The translations under genes were made by a program, and so were the position numbers. Source: Lepidonotus clava (lineage: Eukaryota > Annelida > Polychaeta > Phyllodocida > Polynoidae). Taken from it: 64,000 nt of DNA. Under the pieces are notes generated by a model. That model worked only from the letters and a program-made list of their open reading frames with translations, was not told where the DNA came from and searched no databases. Location: positions 34,181,541 to 34,245,540 of the forward strand of contig OW387138.1 in NCBI GenBank assembly GCA_936440205.1. The letters run 5' to 3'. This document shows positions 47,041-59,339 of this stretch, piece after piece. Every line of letters begins with the position of its first letter. Position 1 is the stretch's first letter.

Positions 47041-49589
47041 AAAAAACTGAATCCAATATGAATTGACCAAATCATGATGTACACTCTAAAAATGAAAGAA
47101 GCATTACTGCCCATGAGAGGAAAAGACAAGTCTGGCATGAGTTTTGGGAGAAAATAATGGAGAAATGATATATATTTAGATATATATATAAGGGGTTGGG
47201 TAGTAAATTTTAGAATGATGAGGTAATATGAATGTGTTGTTTGGTCAAAGACAAAGCCTGAACAATTATAGAAGAAGGCTTGTTTCTATGAAAACAATTA
47301 TCATACCAACTGCACCCATTGGCAGGATTACCCGTTGGCAGGATTACATTACTGAGCAAGGAATTGGCAGACAATTTCTTTGTGAGGAATACCTATTAAA
47401 CCTACCAATGCCCACAATGTTAGGGATGTGCTTGGGCCGGCTTATCCCTAGAAATGCACCCTTGTATAATCTGATGATTTCCTGTCTTTAAATGTAAAAA
47501 AGCATCACCTTGCAAGCTGGATTACCAGAGAGGTATGAACAACTCAGGGCTGTTTGGTGTTGGGGGCAACTTTATGAATCCTACAACTGCTGTCCTACTT
47601 ATTACTCTATATTTTGCACCCTTCCCAAAGAAAATAGGTATAATTCTTCCTTATATAAAAAGGTACAGATTGCAGATGGCCATCCTACAGTCTCTGTGCA
47701 GATTCTAAGTCACAGAACCTGGCAAGGTGGACATAGTGGGATGTAAGCAAGGAAAGTGTTTCAATCATAGAGGCAGTTCAGCTAAAATACACATATTTTG
47801 GTGAAATCTTCATGATACATCTTTCTAAGATCTCATATTTTACCAAAAATATACTTTCATTAGAGAGCTAGAGGGTCTAACTATACAATCTATGAGAATA
47901 ATAATGCTTGATGCATGGGGGCTAATACCTCAAAATTTGTCACATGAACAAGGGCCATTGTTCTACTTTGCTTAAGCATGTGTGGTCCATAGGCATAATG
48001 CTTAAGCAGATGACAGCAGGTAAAGGGACACCCTGTTCTTTGTGGCCACCTGATGGTCTTGTGATATGGAGAGTATTAAAATACCACAGGAAAACTCTGT
48101 ATTGAGGGGATAGACTAGATGCTATTCGCTACCCTCTGTGCCAGAAATGATAGTCCATGAGATATAACTCTCAGTTGAGGCAGCATAGTACTGTTTCTTG
48201 GTGATATCTGCAGGTACACTGATAACCAAGTCTGTAATAGGCACTCTGCATTGAGAACCCTCTCCGCTCCTTCCACGACCGATCCAGAAATTGATGGGGC
48301 CCCCACAAACATGAATGTACAGGGGGATGAGGCCCCCCAAGAACATAATTCAACAGGAGACTGGGAGGGGGGGGGGAGGCAAGACCCATTCGGGGTCCCC
48401 CTGGATCCGCCCCTGCCTTCTCTCATTAGAGAGGTTTAGACTGACAGCAACCTCATGGTGCTTTGGCTATGATACTGCTGATTTTGTCATACTTTGGCTT
48501 CTCACAGCTTTAATATTGATCAAAAGTACAAATAGTTCAGGAAGGAAAAGTAGCCTAAAATCATGTAGATGTGATCCATGTGTCAAGTCTTAGATTTCAT
48601 TCTTTTATTATTTAATGAAAATACGAATATTTTATTCCTATAGGAAACTATTTTTAAAATGCTCATTGACTAACCTTAATATCTTAGCTAATGCTTATTC
48701 CCAAGGTCTCCAATTTTCTGCCCTGATAAGGAGAGACATCCAAATTATCCACAGTAGCTCACAGCCAGTGGTCAGTGACAGTCCAGCATGATGCCATTAT
48801 TAAGGCGTACTAAAGGTCACAGCCTGCCGCTGTGGGCAGCAGCCTGATATGAGGAGGGTGGACACACTATCTTAATGACCCTTAATGATTTCATTAACTA
48901 ATTAATAATCAATTAATTAAACTTAATGAGGTAGTGAGTATGTTATGTATACAAAACATAAAAGGAAAGTTCCATTTTGTCATACAACTAATGAAACAAC
49001 TGAGATAGGCTCATGTCTGGTACCTCTAATGAGATTGCAATAAGGGTTTAGAGTGTTGCAGCCAGTCCTGGCTCATAGAGGTTATAACTAACATCCGCAG
49101 CATTTCTGTTTCACAGCATCTGAACTTTGACATCACCCCTAACTCAGTAGAACTAGGTTTGAACTAGGTTTTTACCGTGATCAATGGTTAAGTTCACCTG
49201 ACAGCTCTGAGCTCTGTCAACTACCTTGGTCCCAGTGGCAGATCATTCAGATGCAACTTTTTGAAAAGGTGTCAATAAATCTAAATTTGCCAAAATAAAT
49301 AATGGGAGGGGGAACACCACCCTGCCCCTCTTTCCCCTCTAAATCCTCCCCTCTAAATCCACCTGTTGGTCTTGGAGATATCGTAATAGCACAAAGAAAC
49401 ATTTGTCAATTCCTCCTACCACAGATGGCTGATTTATAGTATTTTAAGCGCCTGCCGACTAATTTCACCAATTCTGATGACAAAACCCCTAGAAAAACTA
49501 TTGAAAATTAATGAATAATTGTGATATATCAACCTATGATGAATGAACTTTCAAAAAACTTATGGATGCAGATTTAAAGAATAACAATC
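47041..49589. other. Intergenic stretch, no gene recognised
   Basis: Two plus-strand frames (47228-47491, 87 codons; 47510-47746, 78 codons) have ordinary composition but match no family I know, and may be chance. At about 48290-48420 lies a fragment with the GGATCC-centred dispersed repeat also seen at 15102. An AT-rich stretch with repeated TTAATTAA-like words sits near 48870-48960. Confidence 0.35.
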
Positions 49590-50292
49590 TCTAGGTTTTC
49601 TTTATGTCAAACTAAAAAGAAAGCCAAAATTCCCAGTGCAAGAGAACTCTTTAGAGGCAGATCTTATAGGAATTATGACTGTCAACAATTTCAATTTCAT
49701 TTACTGCAACAAGATTGGAATGCATATTGGAATTTTGTATGTCCCATAAAATGTTGGGACTATATAACTAATGTTATTGAAATGTATATAGATGCAATGT
49801 GCCCAATTAAGAAATTTTCTGTGAAAGCGAAAAAAGAAGAATGGATAACAAATGAAGTTTTGGAAGCTATTCATGACAAAGACACAGCCTGGAAAAACGC
49901 TAAAGCTACGAAATCGGCAGAAGATATCACCTATGCAAAACGTTTAAGAAATGACCTGGTAAAAATTATTAGAAATGCTAAGAGGGATTTTATACAGGAT
50001 ATTCTTGTGAATGATGAGTATTGTCCTAAAAAATTCTGGGGAAAAATTCTTCTGCTGGTTTGGTAAATTTATTGGATAAGCAAACAAATCGAATGGTTCC
50101 ATGTGATGAAACTGCTAACTATATTAACGATTTCTTAATATAGGTTGTAACCTAGCCAATAAGATTGATTTGCCACTTGATCTGTGTGAATATCCGACTG
50201 CTCCAAGAGCATATATGGATGATAAGAGTACAAAAGCAGAGGATGTACTGCGAGCTGTTAAGGATATTAACATTTACAAATCATCCTCTGTG
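49590..50292 (+). mobile_element. LINE (Jockey/CR1-like), 5'-truncated left part
   Basis: Conceptual reading from about 49595 gives the linker between endonuclease and RT (WITNEVLEAIHDKDTAWKN, then IIRNAKRDFIQDIL) and, after small frame changes, VKDINIYKSSSV just before RT. The endonuclease domain is missing, as in a 5'-truncated insertion. The reading is cut at 50292 by a DNA transposon and resumes in register at 59340 (CTGTG|CTTAACTTATCC). Confidence 0.7.
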
Positions 50293-50420
50293 CTCCGTCG
50301 CATAACCAAACGCTCGCAACAGCGAGACCACAGCGAGGGTTTAGATTTAACTCTCGCAACAGCGATATCCTTAAGGTTTTCAATGTGCCAATCCTCGCAA
50401 CAGCGACCAACCCCGTCGCA
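50293..50420. repeat. Left terminal region of the transposon with CTCGCAACAGCGAG repeats
   Basis: The motif CGCAACAGCGA appears four times within about 110 bp (near 50313, 50356, 50396 in direct or close variants), each half-palindromic. Likely transposase binding sites. Confidence 0.5.
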
Positions 50421-50519
50421 TAATAAATGGTGTGAAACAAGGACATCCTTGTTGGGATATCGTTGTTAAGTTATCTTTGTCACTCTTGATTTTTGTAATA
50501 AAATTGACGGTTTTGAAAC

Positions 50520-50786
50520 ATGGCGGGAAATAGTTATTTGTTGTCAATATCAGGTGAGACACAGTCATTTACAGTCAATGGTAACATGGCTCCGAAGAAA
50601 CCACGCCAGAAGAAGGAGGTTTACCCTCGAATCAACCCATTCACAAGGTTTAGTAAGGCCAAGTTCCTCTCCCGCTATCGGCTTCGTAAGCCAATCGTTA
50701 AACGCCTGGCAAAAGCTTTCTACGATGCGGGCTTTTGTTCTACCTCAGGCTCGAGCCAGGGCGGCGGTATCTCTGTACCTGAACGC
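50520..50786 (+). CDS. Harbinger-like transposase, N-terminal exon only
   Basis: Begins with ATG at 50520 and ends at a consensus donor GTAAGT (50787). After a basic stretch (APKKPRQKK) it reads RINPFTRFSKAKFLSRYRLRK, then KAFYDAGF and GGGISVPERV. This is the pattern of the helix-turn-helix part that precedes the DDE nuclease in PIF/Harbinger transposases (DPF, FRxRYRLSK, RGGxISV). The nuclease domain should follow in the next exon, but I find no matching plus-strand frame down to 59000, so the gene is probably truncated. Confidence 0.5.
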
Positions 50787-51980
50787 GTAAGTACTCTTTG
50801 TTGACACAACCTTCTTATGACAGTATTACTAAAAGTCATCCTCAATCATAAACACAAAATAAATTATTGTCCATTTTTGTCAAATAAATAAAGAAAAATG
50901 TGGTATAATTACAGAATAATCTCTTAATTTATTATAATTCTTTATTTTATTTGTGTTATTAGAAAAAATGAATAAAAGGTAAAAGGACTAAACCTAGACA
51001 TGTTGTGTTAACGACCACTGTTATAACATATTGACACAAATCATTGCTGACGTAGCTTAACCATTTAAAGAATTAAGAAACAACAGAATTAAATCAGTTT
51101 TACTGCTTCTAGAACACTTAGGAAAGTATCTAATAATGTATTAAGAAAAAATATTATTACTTTATTTATTTAACAGGACATGAACTAGATATATTAAGTC
51201 ACCGTTTATAACATTAGTGTTCCGCTTGCTTATTTTTCAATTCCCCCTTGACGATTTCCTTAAAACCATGATGTAGTCAAAATTGTAAGGCATTTCTATT
51301 TCTTACTGATTAAGAAGTGAAATATTTATAATCAGTTATTCTACAACAAATATTCCTTGTACAATAACTTATTACAATGACAAAAGAAAACTTAAACAAC
51401 ATTATACCTTAACATTTATACCATGCATGCTGGCATTCAATATTTAAAAAAAAAAGAAACGTAACTTTGAAGTAAGCATTGTCTGTCATGAGCAATTCTC
51501 ACTAGATTTAGTCAAACCTGTATTTCGCAAATGTTTGAATTACAGCAGTTGTTAGTGGTCATCTGCTGACAATAAAGTATACATTATGCAAGTACCAATA
51601 AATGTCTTTGTATCATTCTATCTAATGCAAACAATAAAAGTTCTTCTGAAGTATGTAATCACATACAATAATGAAATCCTATCATGAAGTTGGTAACAGT
51701 AATGTCCACTCTTGCAACAAGAAATACACTGTTGTAGGACATTTAAGCATTTTTTCAATTCAATTTTTTTGGGTGTCGCTTCAATTGACTTTCTTTTTTT
51801 TTCTTGGATAACTTAACAGACAAAATGACATGAAAGTTTAAACGGGAGTATATCAAATTCTTCCTATACTTGTAACCTTAACACTATGCAACATGTTAAA
51901 ACATGTCTTTGAATTCAAAGGTATCTGTCCTGGTTTACAAATGTAATTGTTGCTTTCATATACCTTTCATAAGATTTCTT
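50787..51980. other. Noncoding interior of the DNA transposon
   Basis: AT-rich, between the transposase exon and the 3' end of the minus-strand gene. No DDE-type frame seen on either strand; this is where the rest of the transposase would be expected. Confidence 0.4.
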
Positions 51981-54900
51981 TTACTTCTGTTTCGCCTTCT
52001 TTCCCCGTGTTTTAACTCCCACTTCCTTCTTGCTACGTGTGCTAACACAACGAGACTCTGTATCCACCTTAGGTTCATCCCTTTTTTTTATCTCTCTCCC
52101 CCTGTGTGTAGATTCATCACAAGATTCACTCGGGGAACTCAAAACTACTACATCCTTCTTTTTCTGTTTTTTCCCCTGACGTGTACCTTCATCACAAGAT
52201 TCAGTGGGCGAACTCAAAACTACTACATCAGCACCATGTGGTGGGGAGGTGACACGAGGATTTTTGGTTATCTTGCTTTCAATCGGGGGCACCAGAATTT
52301 TAGCAGTAACAATAACATTTCTCTGAGAGGGGACTTTCACATTATGTACACGTGTAATTTTCGAAGTCTGTGTTTCGCTGGAAGTCACATATTCATGGTG
52401 ATGAACAACATTGTCTTTTGGCTCTGACTGTCTGGTTGTCTGTATGCCTTCACAGGTAACAGGCTGGACAGAAAAGCGACTTTTATCAGGCCAGTTACCG
52501 CTCAACATTGCCTTTCCAACCTGAGGCTGAGGAGTCTGGTGTTGAACATAGGTGGGAATCACATACTCCTCGGCAGACTGGCTGTAGGTGTGGAGGGTGT
52601 ACGAAGAACCAGGCTGGGGAGAGCATACTTTGTATTCTTTACCAACAGACCCCACCTGTCCCTGGTCGTACAGAATTTTGGTTTCTTGAACCTGTGTATG
52701 AGTGTTAGAATCCTCTATGGGACGCTGTGGAGTAGCCCGCTGGGTAGAGGGGACTTGTTTGTCTTTTGCAGCAGAACCCCCCTGTTCATGGTAGTACAGA
52801 TTTGTGGGTTCTTGAACCTGGGTAGGAGTGTTAGACTCCTCTATGGGACGCTGTGAAGTAGCCCGCTAGGTAGAGGGGACTTGTTTGTCTTTTGCAGCAG
52901 AACCCCCCTGTTCATGGTAGTACAGAATTGTGGGTTCTTGAACATGGGTAGGAGTGTTAGACTCATGTGTGGGATGCCGTGAAGTAGCCCGCTGGGTAGA
53001 GGAGACTTTTTTGTCTTTTCCAGCAGAAGTCCCCTCTTCATGGTCGTACGGAAGTGTGGTTGGGTGTACTTGGGTAGGAGTGTTATACTCATGTGTGGCA
53101 AGCTGTGAAGTAGCCCGCTGGGTAGAGGAGACTTTTTGGTCTTTTCCAGCAGAAACCCCCAGTTCATGGTCGTACTGAAGTGTGGGTCGGTGCACTTGGC
53201 CATGAATGTTATACTCCACGGCATCATGTCCTGAAGTAACACGCTGGGATGAAGAGCGGTTCTGGTCTTGAACCTGGTTAGACATCTTATGGTCCTCGGC
53301 ATGCTGTGCTGATTCCGGGTTGGCTGATGATCTGCCTATTGTGCCTGCGGTGTCTGTTGTGCCACCGTCGTCTCCAGCTGAACGCTCTATCTGTGAAGCT
53401 GTCACAACATATTCACTTATTATGAAATTCCCATTGTCTATGAGAATCTCATCGCTCTCCTCATCTACCATAGGATACGGGACATTATTCTTGGTAAGGA
53501 TGGTCTGTGTCGAGATGTTATGGTGTTTGTACTCAGCAAATTCATGCAGAGCCATCTTTAGAACTGCACAGGAGTTTGCTTGTACGTTGGTCATCTTGTT
53601 GAGCACTGTCATTAATGCTGCATGGTTAGTGTGTAACGCCTCCGTCATGTTACCATGCAGCTTCCTGACCTCTTGCAGTTCTGCCCGTATCTGAGTCAGA
53701 TACTTGGCATTGGTAACGTGAACCTCAGATTCCCCCGCGGCCATATGTTCTGTGATTTTTCCGACCAATTCAGGTACGAGCTCATTCTCTTGTGCTTCAT
53801 CAGAATTTAAAGATGCCTGTCCATGTAGTGAATCATTATCCGAAACCCCATGTTGCTCGATCTCGCCCTCTTGAAAGGGGTCATTATGGCCATGATGAAC
53901 CTCTTGTTGGGTTGTTAGAGGTGCAAGTTTCTTGGATCCATTCTCTTTGACTTTCAGCTTGAGAATGTTGCCTTTTAACTTTTCTTCAGTGCTGGACACT
54001 TCTTCATTGCTCCCATGCTTGCGACGTGAATACAGCTGTTCTCCATGTCCACTCATGGGAACTTTGACAGTTGAGCTAGTGCGTTCTGGAAGAAATCTTG
54101 TGGGATCGGGTGTGTCTTCAAGAGTTCTGAATCTCGGTGTTTGTATCGGTTCACTTTCTAAATCGTCGATATACGCTGTATTTTCTGGTGTGACGTCCTC
54201 TGCGTCTGAGTCAGTGTTCTCGTCATCGAAGGGGTTTCTGGCAATGGTATGTGTAGGAGATTTTTTTTTTATTCCCTTACCACCATACTCCAATTTCTGT
54301 CTCAATTCAGTAAATACATTTTGATCTCTCCTGTCCCGCACAGTGCTCACTTTGTAAGCTTCGTTGGTAGGTTGGCTGACTTCTGAATGAAGTGTACTTT
54401 TTGTAATACCCTTCTCACGTTCAGCCAATATTGTCTGAGCAGCCTCTTGGTCTTTTCTAGCACTTGGTGGGAAATATTTACTCTGACGGGGCGGCAAGAT
54501 TTCAGACCGTCTCTCCACTGTTGTTTGACTTAACATTCTTTTGGACACTTTTACCCTTGGAAACATGTGTGTCCTGCAGGTCTGGAAGTGTATGCGGGGT
54601 TTGAGAGGACTCCAGGGTGTAGTTTTGAATTTCAGCCTGTAGTCTGTTTTTCAACTGAGGAGTTGATTCAATTCCCATGCTTTGAAAGGAATATTGATAC
54701 CCCTCTGATTGTTGCGGAGTACGAACGTTGAACTCCTCTTCTTCGTTATTAATTGAAAAAACCTGCTTTCTAGGGTGTTTCTGACGTTGTGTGGGCTGCT
54801 TATTAGGTTGCTTTTGGGTAGAAGTGGTCACACGCTGCCACAGGTCAACCGGGTCATAAGTCTTTTTCTGAGGAATGGCTGTCTTCCTGGGAGGAACGGT

Positions 54901-57900
54901 TGTATCACTCTTCTGCAACTGACGCCCGTAAGCGTCATAATTCAAATCCTCCTCATCAGATGACTGTGCTTGCTCCAATAATGACTCGTCGCGTGAAGAT
55001 CCGGGAAAAAGGGTACCAGAGGTAGTAGCCCGTGATGCACCACCACGCTCCAGTAGTTTCTCTCGAAGAATGGCCTCTCGTGGGTTTGGTTCCCTCATCG
55101 CACTTGGCGGCTTCTTGGCAAGAGATGCAGGTTTCAAACCTGGTATACTTGTAATTATATAAGCAGTAATTGCAAGAAACGTTAGTTCAATGTTATTGAT
55201 TCATTTCATTCGTATGTACAGGGATGACAAAATGAACAGGAACAAGTTACTTCATGTAATTAAAAACCCAAAGATACCCTCCACAGTCGTCATTTCTAGT
55301 TTAAACATGAAAAGGGTATTGTATGTTATCACCAGGATAAAGATAATATTTTAAACTTAAATTGCATGGAGACAGACGACTAGAGATAGTGATATCTAAT
55401 TTATTTCTTTAAATCTAGATCATTCGGAGAAAAAGAATCTTAACAACCAGAGAGCCATAATTTTTAGGACAGAAAATGTCATTCGAGTCTTTAAAAATTA
55501 TTGTAAAAAATGGTTATGTATGAAAAATTATTTTCAAAAATAAGATATAAATAGTTTTATTCGTTATACTATAATGGACATATATACTCACCCACAACGA
55601 CATCTATACCCGTGTATTCAAGTGCCAGCATAACAGACTCGCGGAGATGTTCTTCATCTGGGACCTTCCCGGCACCGCTATAGCCATACCTCATTACGAG
55701 TTCTTCGTGCTGGAGTAAGAAATTCAGAAATTACAGCTTTAAAACAAGTAAGCTTTATACAATTTGAAGTGTAGTTGTACGGAATGTAACAAAAATTTAA
55801 ATACAGGCATCAATTTCCATCGTACAAAGAAAAAGAATATTTCTTACATAACATAACAAAGAGACCTAGTCTTACATGTTTTTCATGAAATTATTTTTGC
55901 TCCAAATACCATCGATTTTTTACTTTGAATACTCAAAACAATACACGCTATTACTGGGAAGATAAATAGGCATATAAATAATTAATTAAAGGTTTTACAG
56001 AACAGGAAGTGTTAGATGCATTTAAAAGTTATCTATATCCTCTTAAAAGGAAAATGAGCATCCTTTTGGATTTGTACAGACGCCAAGAAGAATGATATTT
56101 ACTAAAAAAAAATTCATTTACATTGTGCACTAGGTAAGAATAGAATGCCTTCATGACGTGTATGAACACTATTTCTAAATGACAAACAAAAATAAAAAAT
56201 ATTTATAGATTAATAATGAATGTACTCACAGCCTTTTTTGCAAAAGTTTGATAGTGGCTTAACTTGTTCTTGACTTCCGCAAGGGAGCTTCGTTCTTTCG
56301 GTGGTTTTTCGTCATTTACGTCGTCTGAAATATTAATATGTCCATTCAATCACCAGACACATGATTTACAGTAACAGGCCTCAAAGTGGTGATCATTCAA
56401 AAAAATGTCCCTTTAAAAGGCCACAATTTAAGAAATAAAGGTCGGAATAGGGGAAAAAAAATCAGTTAAAGTGCATAGTTGTAACTAATTTCCTTATGAA
56501 TTTAGATAAAAACCACATGTTTCAGTGTTCCTTTATGCTTGGTACTACTCTTTTTAGAGGATTCAACATTATTTCTCACTTTTGGATTGAAATCGATGAC
56601 ATGCTTTCCAAGACAGTAAGCAGGGATTGTTCAGTATGTTTCTCGAAAATAAAGCTTTTAAAGGTCCCAGAGGCCAAAAAAAAGTGTTAAATGTATTAAA
56701 GGTCCCGCTTTGAGGCCTGCAGTAAAATTTACAATATTCAAGTATCCAAGTGTTAAAGTAAAACCAGAAATGTACCATTCTCAATAACCTGTGTAGTACG
56801 ATCTTTTTTTTTTTTACAATAAACAAAGGTATTACATATTTAACGTACACAATATTGACACTCAAGTGACTTGTATATTTTGTAAAGATTAAACGTTATA
56901 ATGAAAAAATGCCGATTAGACTGGATAACTTAAATACACAGTTTAAAGTGACATCACATTGTTTTTGTATTTTGGCTATTGTTAAATATCTAAATAATCT
57001 TATACCTGTTACACGCTGTCGGGCTACTGTGCGGAGGAAGGTAGCATCACCTACAAATTTGTAGGGACCTTTGAGCTCCCTCTTGTAGTAATTGGCAGAG
57101 GTGAATAAACGGCACAGTTCATCCTCAGTCCAAAATCGGGCACGGATATGTTGTTTGCCAACACTTGAACTCATTCTTCTCCTAGGGTAGGTATAAAACA
57201 CCAAAATTGTAGCATCATAACAAATATAGAACACCATAATCTGATGCAATATAGAGTCTAATTTCATTTTAGTTTATTTTCTTTTAATTGTGTCATTGCT
57301 GTAACGGTTACCAACATTTATACAGAATGTTATTCTTGATGTATTATTGTGATTTACTTGAAAGCCTCTAATGTAAATGTAAAGTTGAAGATGATTTGTA
57401 CGATGTTTTTCAGTTATAATTATAAATTATTTTGATTTATATGTTGGCTGGTTCTTAACATTTTGTGTTAGTCTAGTACCGTTTTTTTTTTAAGTAAACA
57501 GATAGATCACACCTTTTACTACATCAATAATGGAACTCATGTTGAGGAGAAAACTTTTTTAGTGTAATATACCAACCTCGGTCATCTTTGCCTTTTCAAT
57601 TTACGATTGGACTCTTGGGAGGCCGGGATGATGTAATCAGTCTCCCTTACTTCGTTTTGATCACTGTCTGTCTCCCAGGCATATCCACATAGTCAGGATC
57701 GTTGAGGGTGTAATCTAGGGCTTCTGGAGGCTCTTTGTCCGACTCGGACGTCCCTGTTGGTGTGCTCATAGGTGCTTTGGGTACGATAGGCGCCCTAGGT
57801 TTGGCAACTATAGGTGGTTTTTTTGCTTTCTTAACTTTACCCACAGGCCCTTCTGATCCTGCATATAAACCTTGTAATCCACTCGTGGATGGATAGTTAC

Positions 57901-58828
57901 TTGACACACCAGTCTTCAAGGTTCTATCGACTTTGTCTTTGGGAACTGCACTAAGAGGTACACCTGCATGGGAGGTGCTGGTTACTCTGACTTTTCGAGC
58001 TGGTTGTCGATCTCGATCTCGATCTCTTCTTGCCGCCTCACGATCTGCAGAGACGTCCTCCTCATAGTCTAGCACAGTTCGATGTCGTTTCTATATAAAA
58101 TAAAAATGATTTTTACAAATTTTTATTTGAATCGTACAGAGAATTGCTATCATGTACCTGGTAACTCAAGATTAAAATTGTTTCCTTTTTCAATTGAAAT
58201 AAATACGTAAAAAAAAGAAAATGTTTTCCACCTTAAATTGGAAGCAGAATTAATTGAAACCCTATACCTATTTGGAGATTTTTCCGTCAGGAGGCGTCAT
58301 TAAGCTATTTTTTGGAATGAACAGGTTCTACAAAATAGCCCAGTTAACAGCCCAACGATTTTACAGACGATTCTGATGAAACATATATATTTCAATACCT
58401 GAGAATGACGGGCCATCATAGGAAAAAATGATTGCTGGAGGCAAAATCGCAAAATCGCCTAGTGGGTATGGGGCTTCAGTAAACTGATGACCCACAGTAC
58501 TTCATGGAAACAAACATATGACCAGGAGGAGTGTAATACTGAAGTGGTTCAAACTTAAACTCATCGAACTTTCAAGAAATGTTGACATTACATCTACAAG
58601 ATTCCGGGAAGTAATATTTCTATCGAGTATATTGTTTTAAAATTACCTTTTACGTTGCTGGTGGCATGAGCGATAATAGGGGAGGGCAAAACGGCGTCAC
58701 CTTATGTACGGTTAGACGCAAAAACTAACAAACTAACAAGATATTAATCGGCTGTACTTCAACAATAAGTAGATAAACTATTATATGAATTCCTAATGGT
58801 GTCATTGCATATTTACCTTCCCGGACAT
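51981..58828 (-). CDS. Second transposon gene: SANT/Myb-like DNA-binding protein with repeat tail
   Basis: Exons on minus: 58828-58817, 58090-57651, 57181-57006, 56324-56230, 55709-55592 and the last from 55141. All junctions have GT-AG signals and the phases join. The product starts MSGKKRHR (basic, possible nuclear signal), has a charged disordered region, then a SANT/Myb-like domain (RARFWTEDELCRLF ... LAEVKNKLSHYQTF) and a conserved-looking block (HEELVMRYGYSG). The last exon encodes a long polar region, about five 42-residue repeats, two DVVVLSSP words like SUMO-interacting motifs, and a lysine-rich end. Two faults are visible: a change of frame within 54502-54566, and a TAG in one repeat at 52866-52868 where the others have CAG. 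It probably helps the transposase bind DNA and enter the nucleus, as Myb-like partners do in Harbinger. Confidence 0.6.
52620..53270 (-). repeat. Tandem 126 bp (42-residue) coding repeats
   Basis: Five units in the last exon of the minus-strand transposon gene, each with the pattern SAGKDKKVSSTQRATS followed by EYNTPTQVH and a YDHE word. The coding frame is kept in every unit, so copy number can vary without loss of frame. Function unknown. Confidence 0.7.
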
Positions 58829-59029
58829 GTTTTTCCTTTGCCTTCGTGGACGCCGTGTGTGTTTCGGAAAGCTGCCGCAGGAAGACTTCCGGAAAATTAT
58901 CCCTTCCGGTTTTTATGTTTATGAGATAGTTCACTTGAGTCCCGCAAGATGGTGCTCCGAAAATACTATGGCGACTCCTGGTGATAACAATGGGAACATG
59001 GTAAACAAATAGAAACAGCGATAGTTTGT
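58829..59029. promoter_or_regulatory. Likely promoter region of the minus-strand transposon gene
   Basis: Between the gene start (58828) and the subterminal repeat block. No clear TATA box. It would also hold the 5' untranslated leader. Confidence 0.25.
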
Positions 59030-59334
59030 GAATAGGGATGTCGCTATTGCGATATGTGTCGCTGTTGTGACACAGATAATAGCAACACATGTCGCTGTTG
59101 TGATATGTGTCGCTGTTGTAACACAGATAACAGTGACACATGTCGCTGTTGAGATAAGTCTCACTGTTATATTACACATAACAAGGACATCCTTGTTCAG
59201 TAAAAAGCAATCAAAATCAGGTGGACAAACATCGCTGTTATCGCCAAAGTTGGATACACTCGCTGTTGAACAGGGAGTGGTCTCGCTGTGGTGGACAACC
59301 CTCGCAACAGCGAGACCTGTTATGCTACGGACCA
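59030..59334. repeat. Right terminal region with TCGCTGTTG repeats
   Basis: TGTCGCTGTTG or close variants recur at about 59040, 59067, 59091, 59109, 59143, 59231 and 59260, alternating with ATAACAGTGACA in the other sense, before the palindrome CTCGCAACAGCGAG at 59301-59314. The right subterminal region is longer than the left one. Confidence 0.55.
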
Positions 59335-59339
59335 CTGTG

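Larger units (their letters stand above)
50293..59334. mobile_element. Two-gene DNA transposon, PIF/Harbinger-like, 9042 bp, nested in the LINE
   Basis: The termini are CTCCGTCGCATAAC on the left and, complemented, TGGTCCGTAGCATAAC on the right. CTGTG (50288-50292 and 59335-59339) flanks it as a 5 bp duplication, and removal of the element restores the LINE reading frame. Subterminal regions are rich in CTCGCAACAGCGAG palindromes and TCGCTGTTG words. Plus strand: one exon with a Harbinger-transposase-like N-terminus. Minus strand: a spliced gene with a SANT/Myb-like domain. Harbinger elements typically pair a DDE nuclease with a Myb-like protein, which fits, but they usually make 3 bp duplications (TWA), so the superfamily is uncertain. 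No DDE catalytic exon was found. Confidence 0.7.

Noticed and set aside
48115-48593. Overlapping short frames on both strands as a gene
   Set aside because: They overlap the dispersed GGATCC-centred repeat and share no coding signal.
50293-59334. Polinton/Maverick as identity of the 9 kb element
   Set aside because: No DNA polymerase B, integrase, ATPase or capsid frames, duplication is 5 bp rather than 6 bp, and the ends are not Polinton-like.
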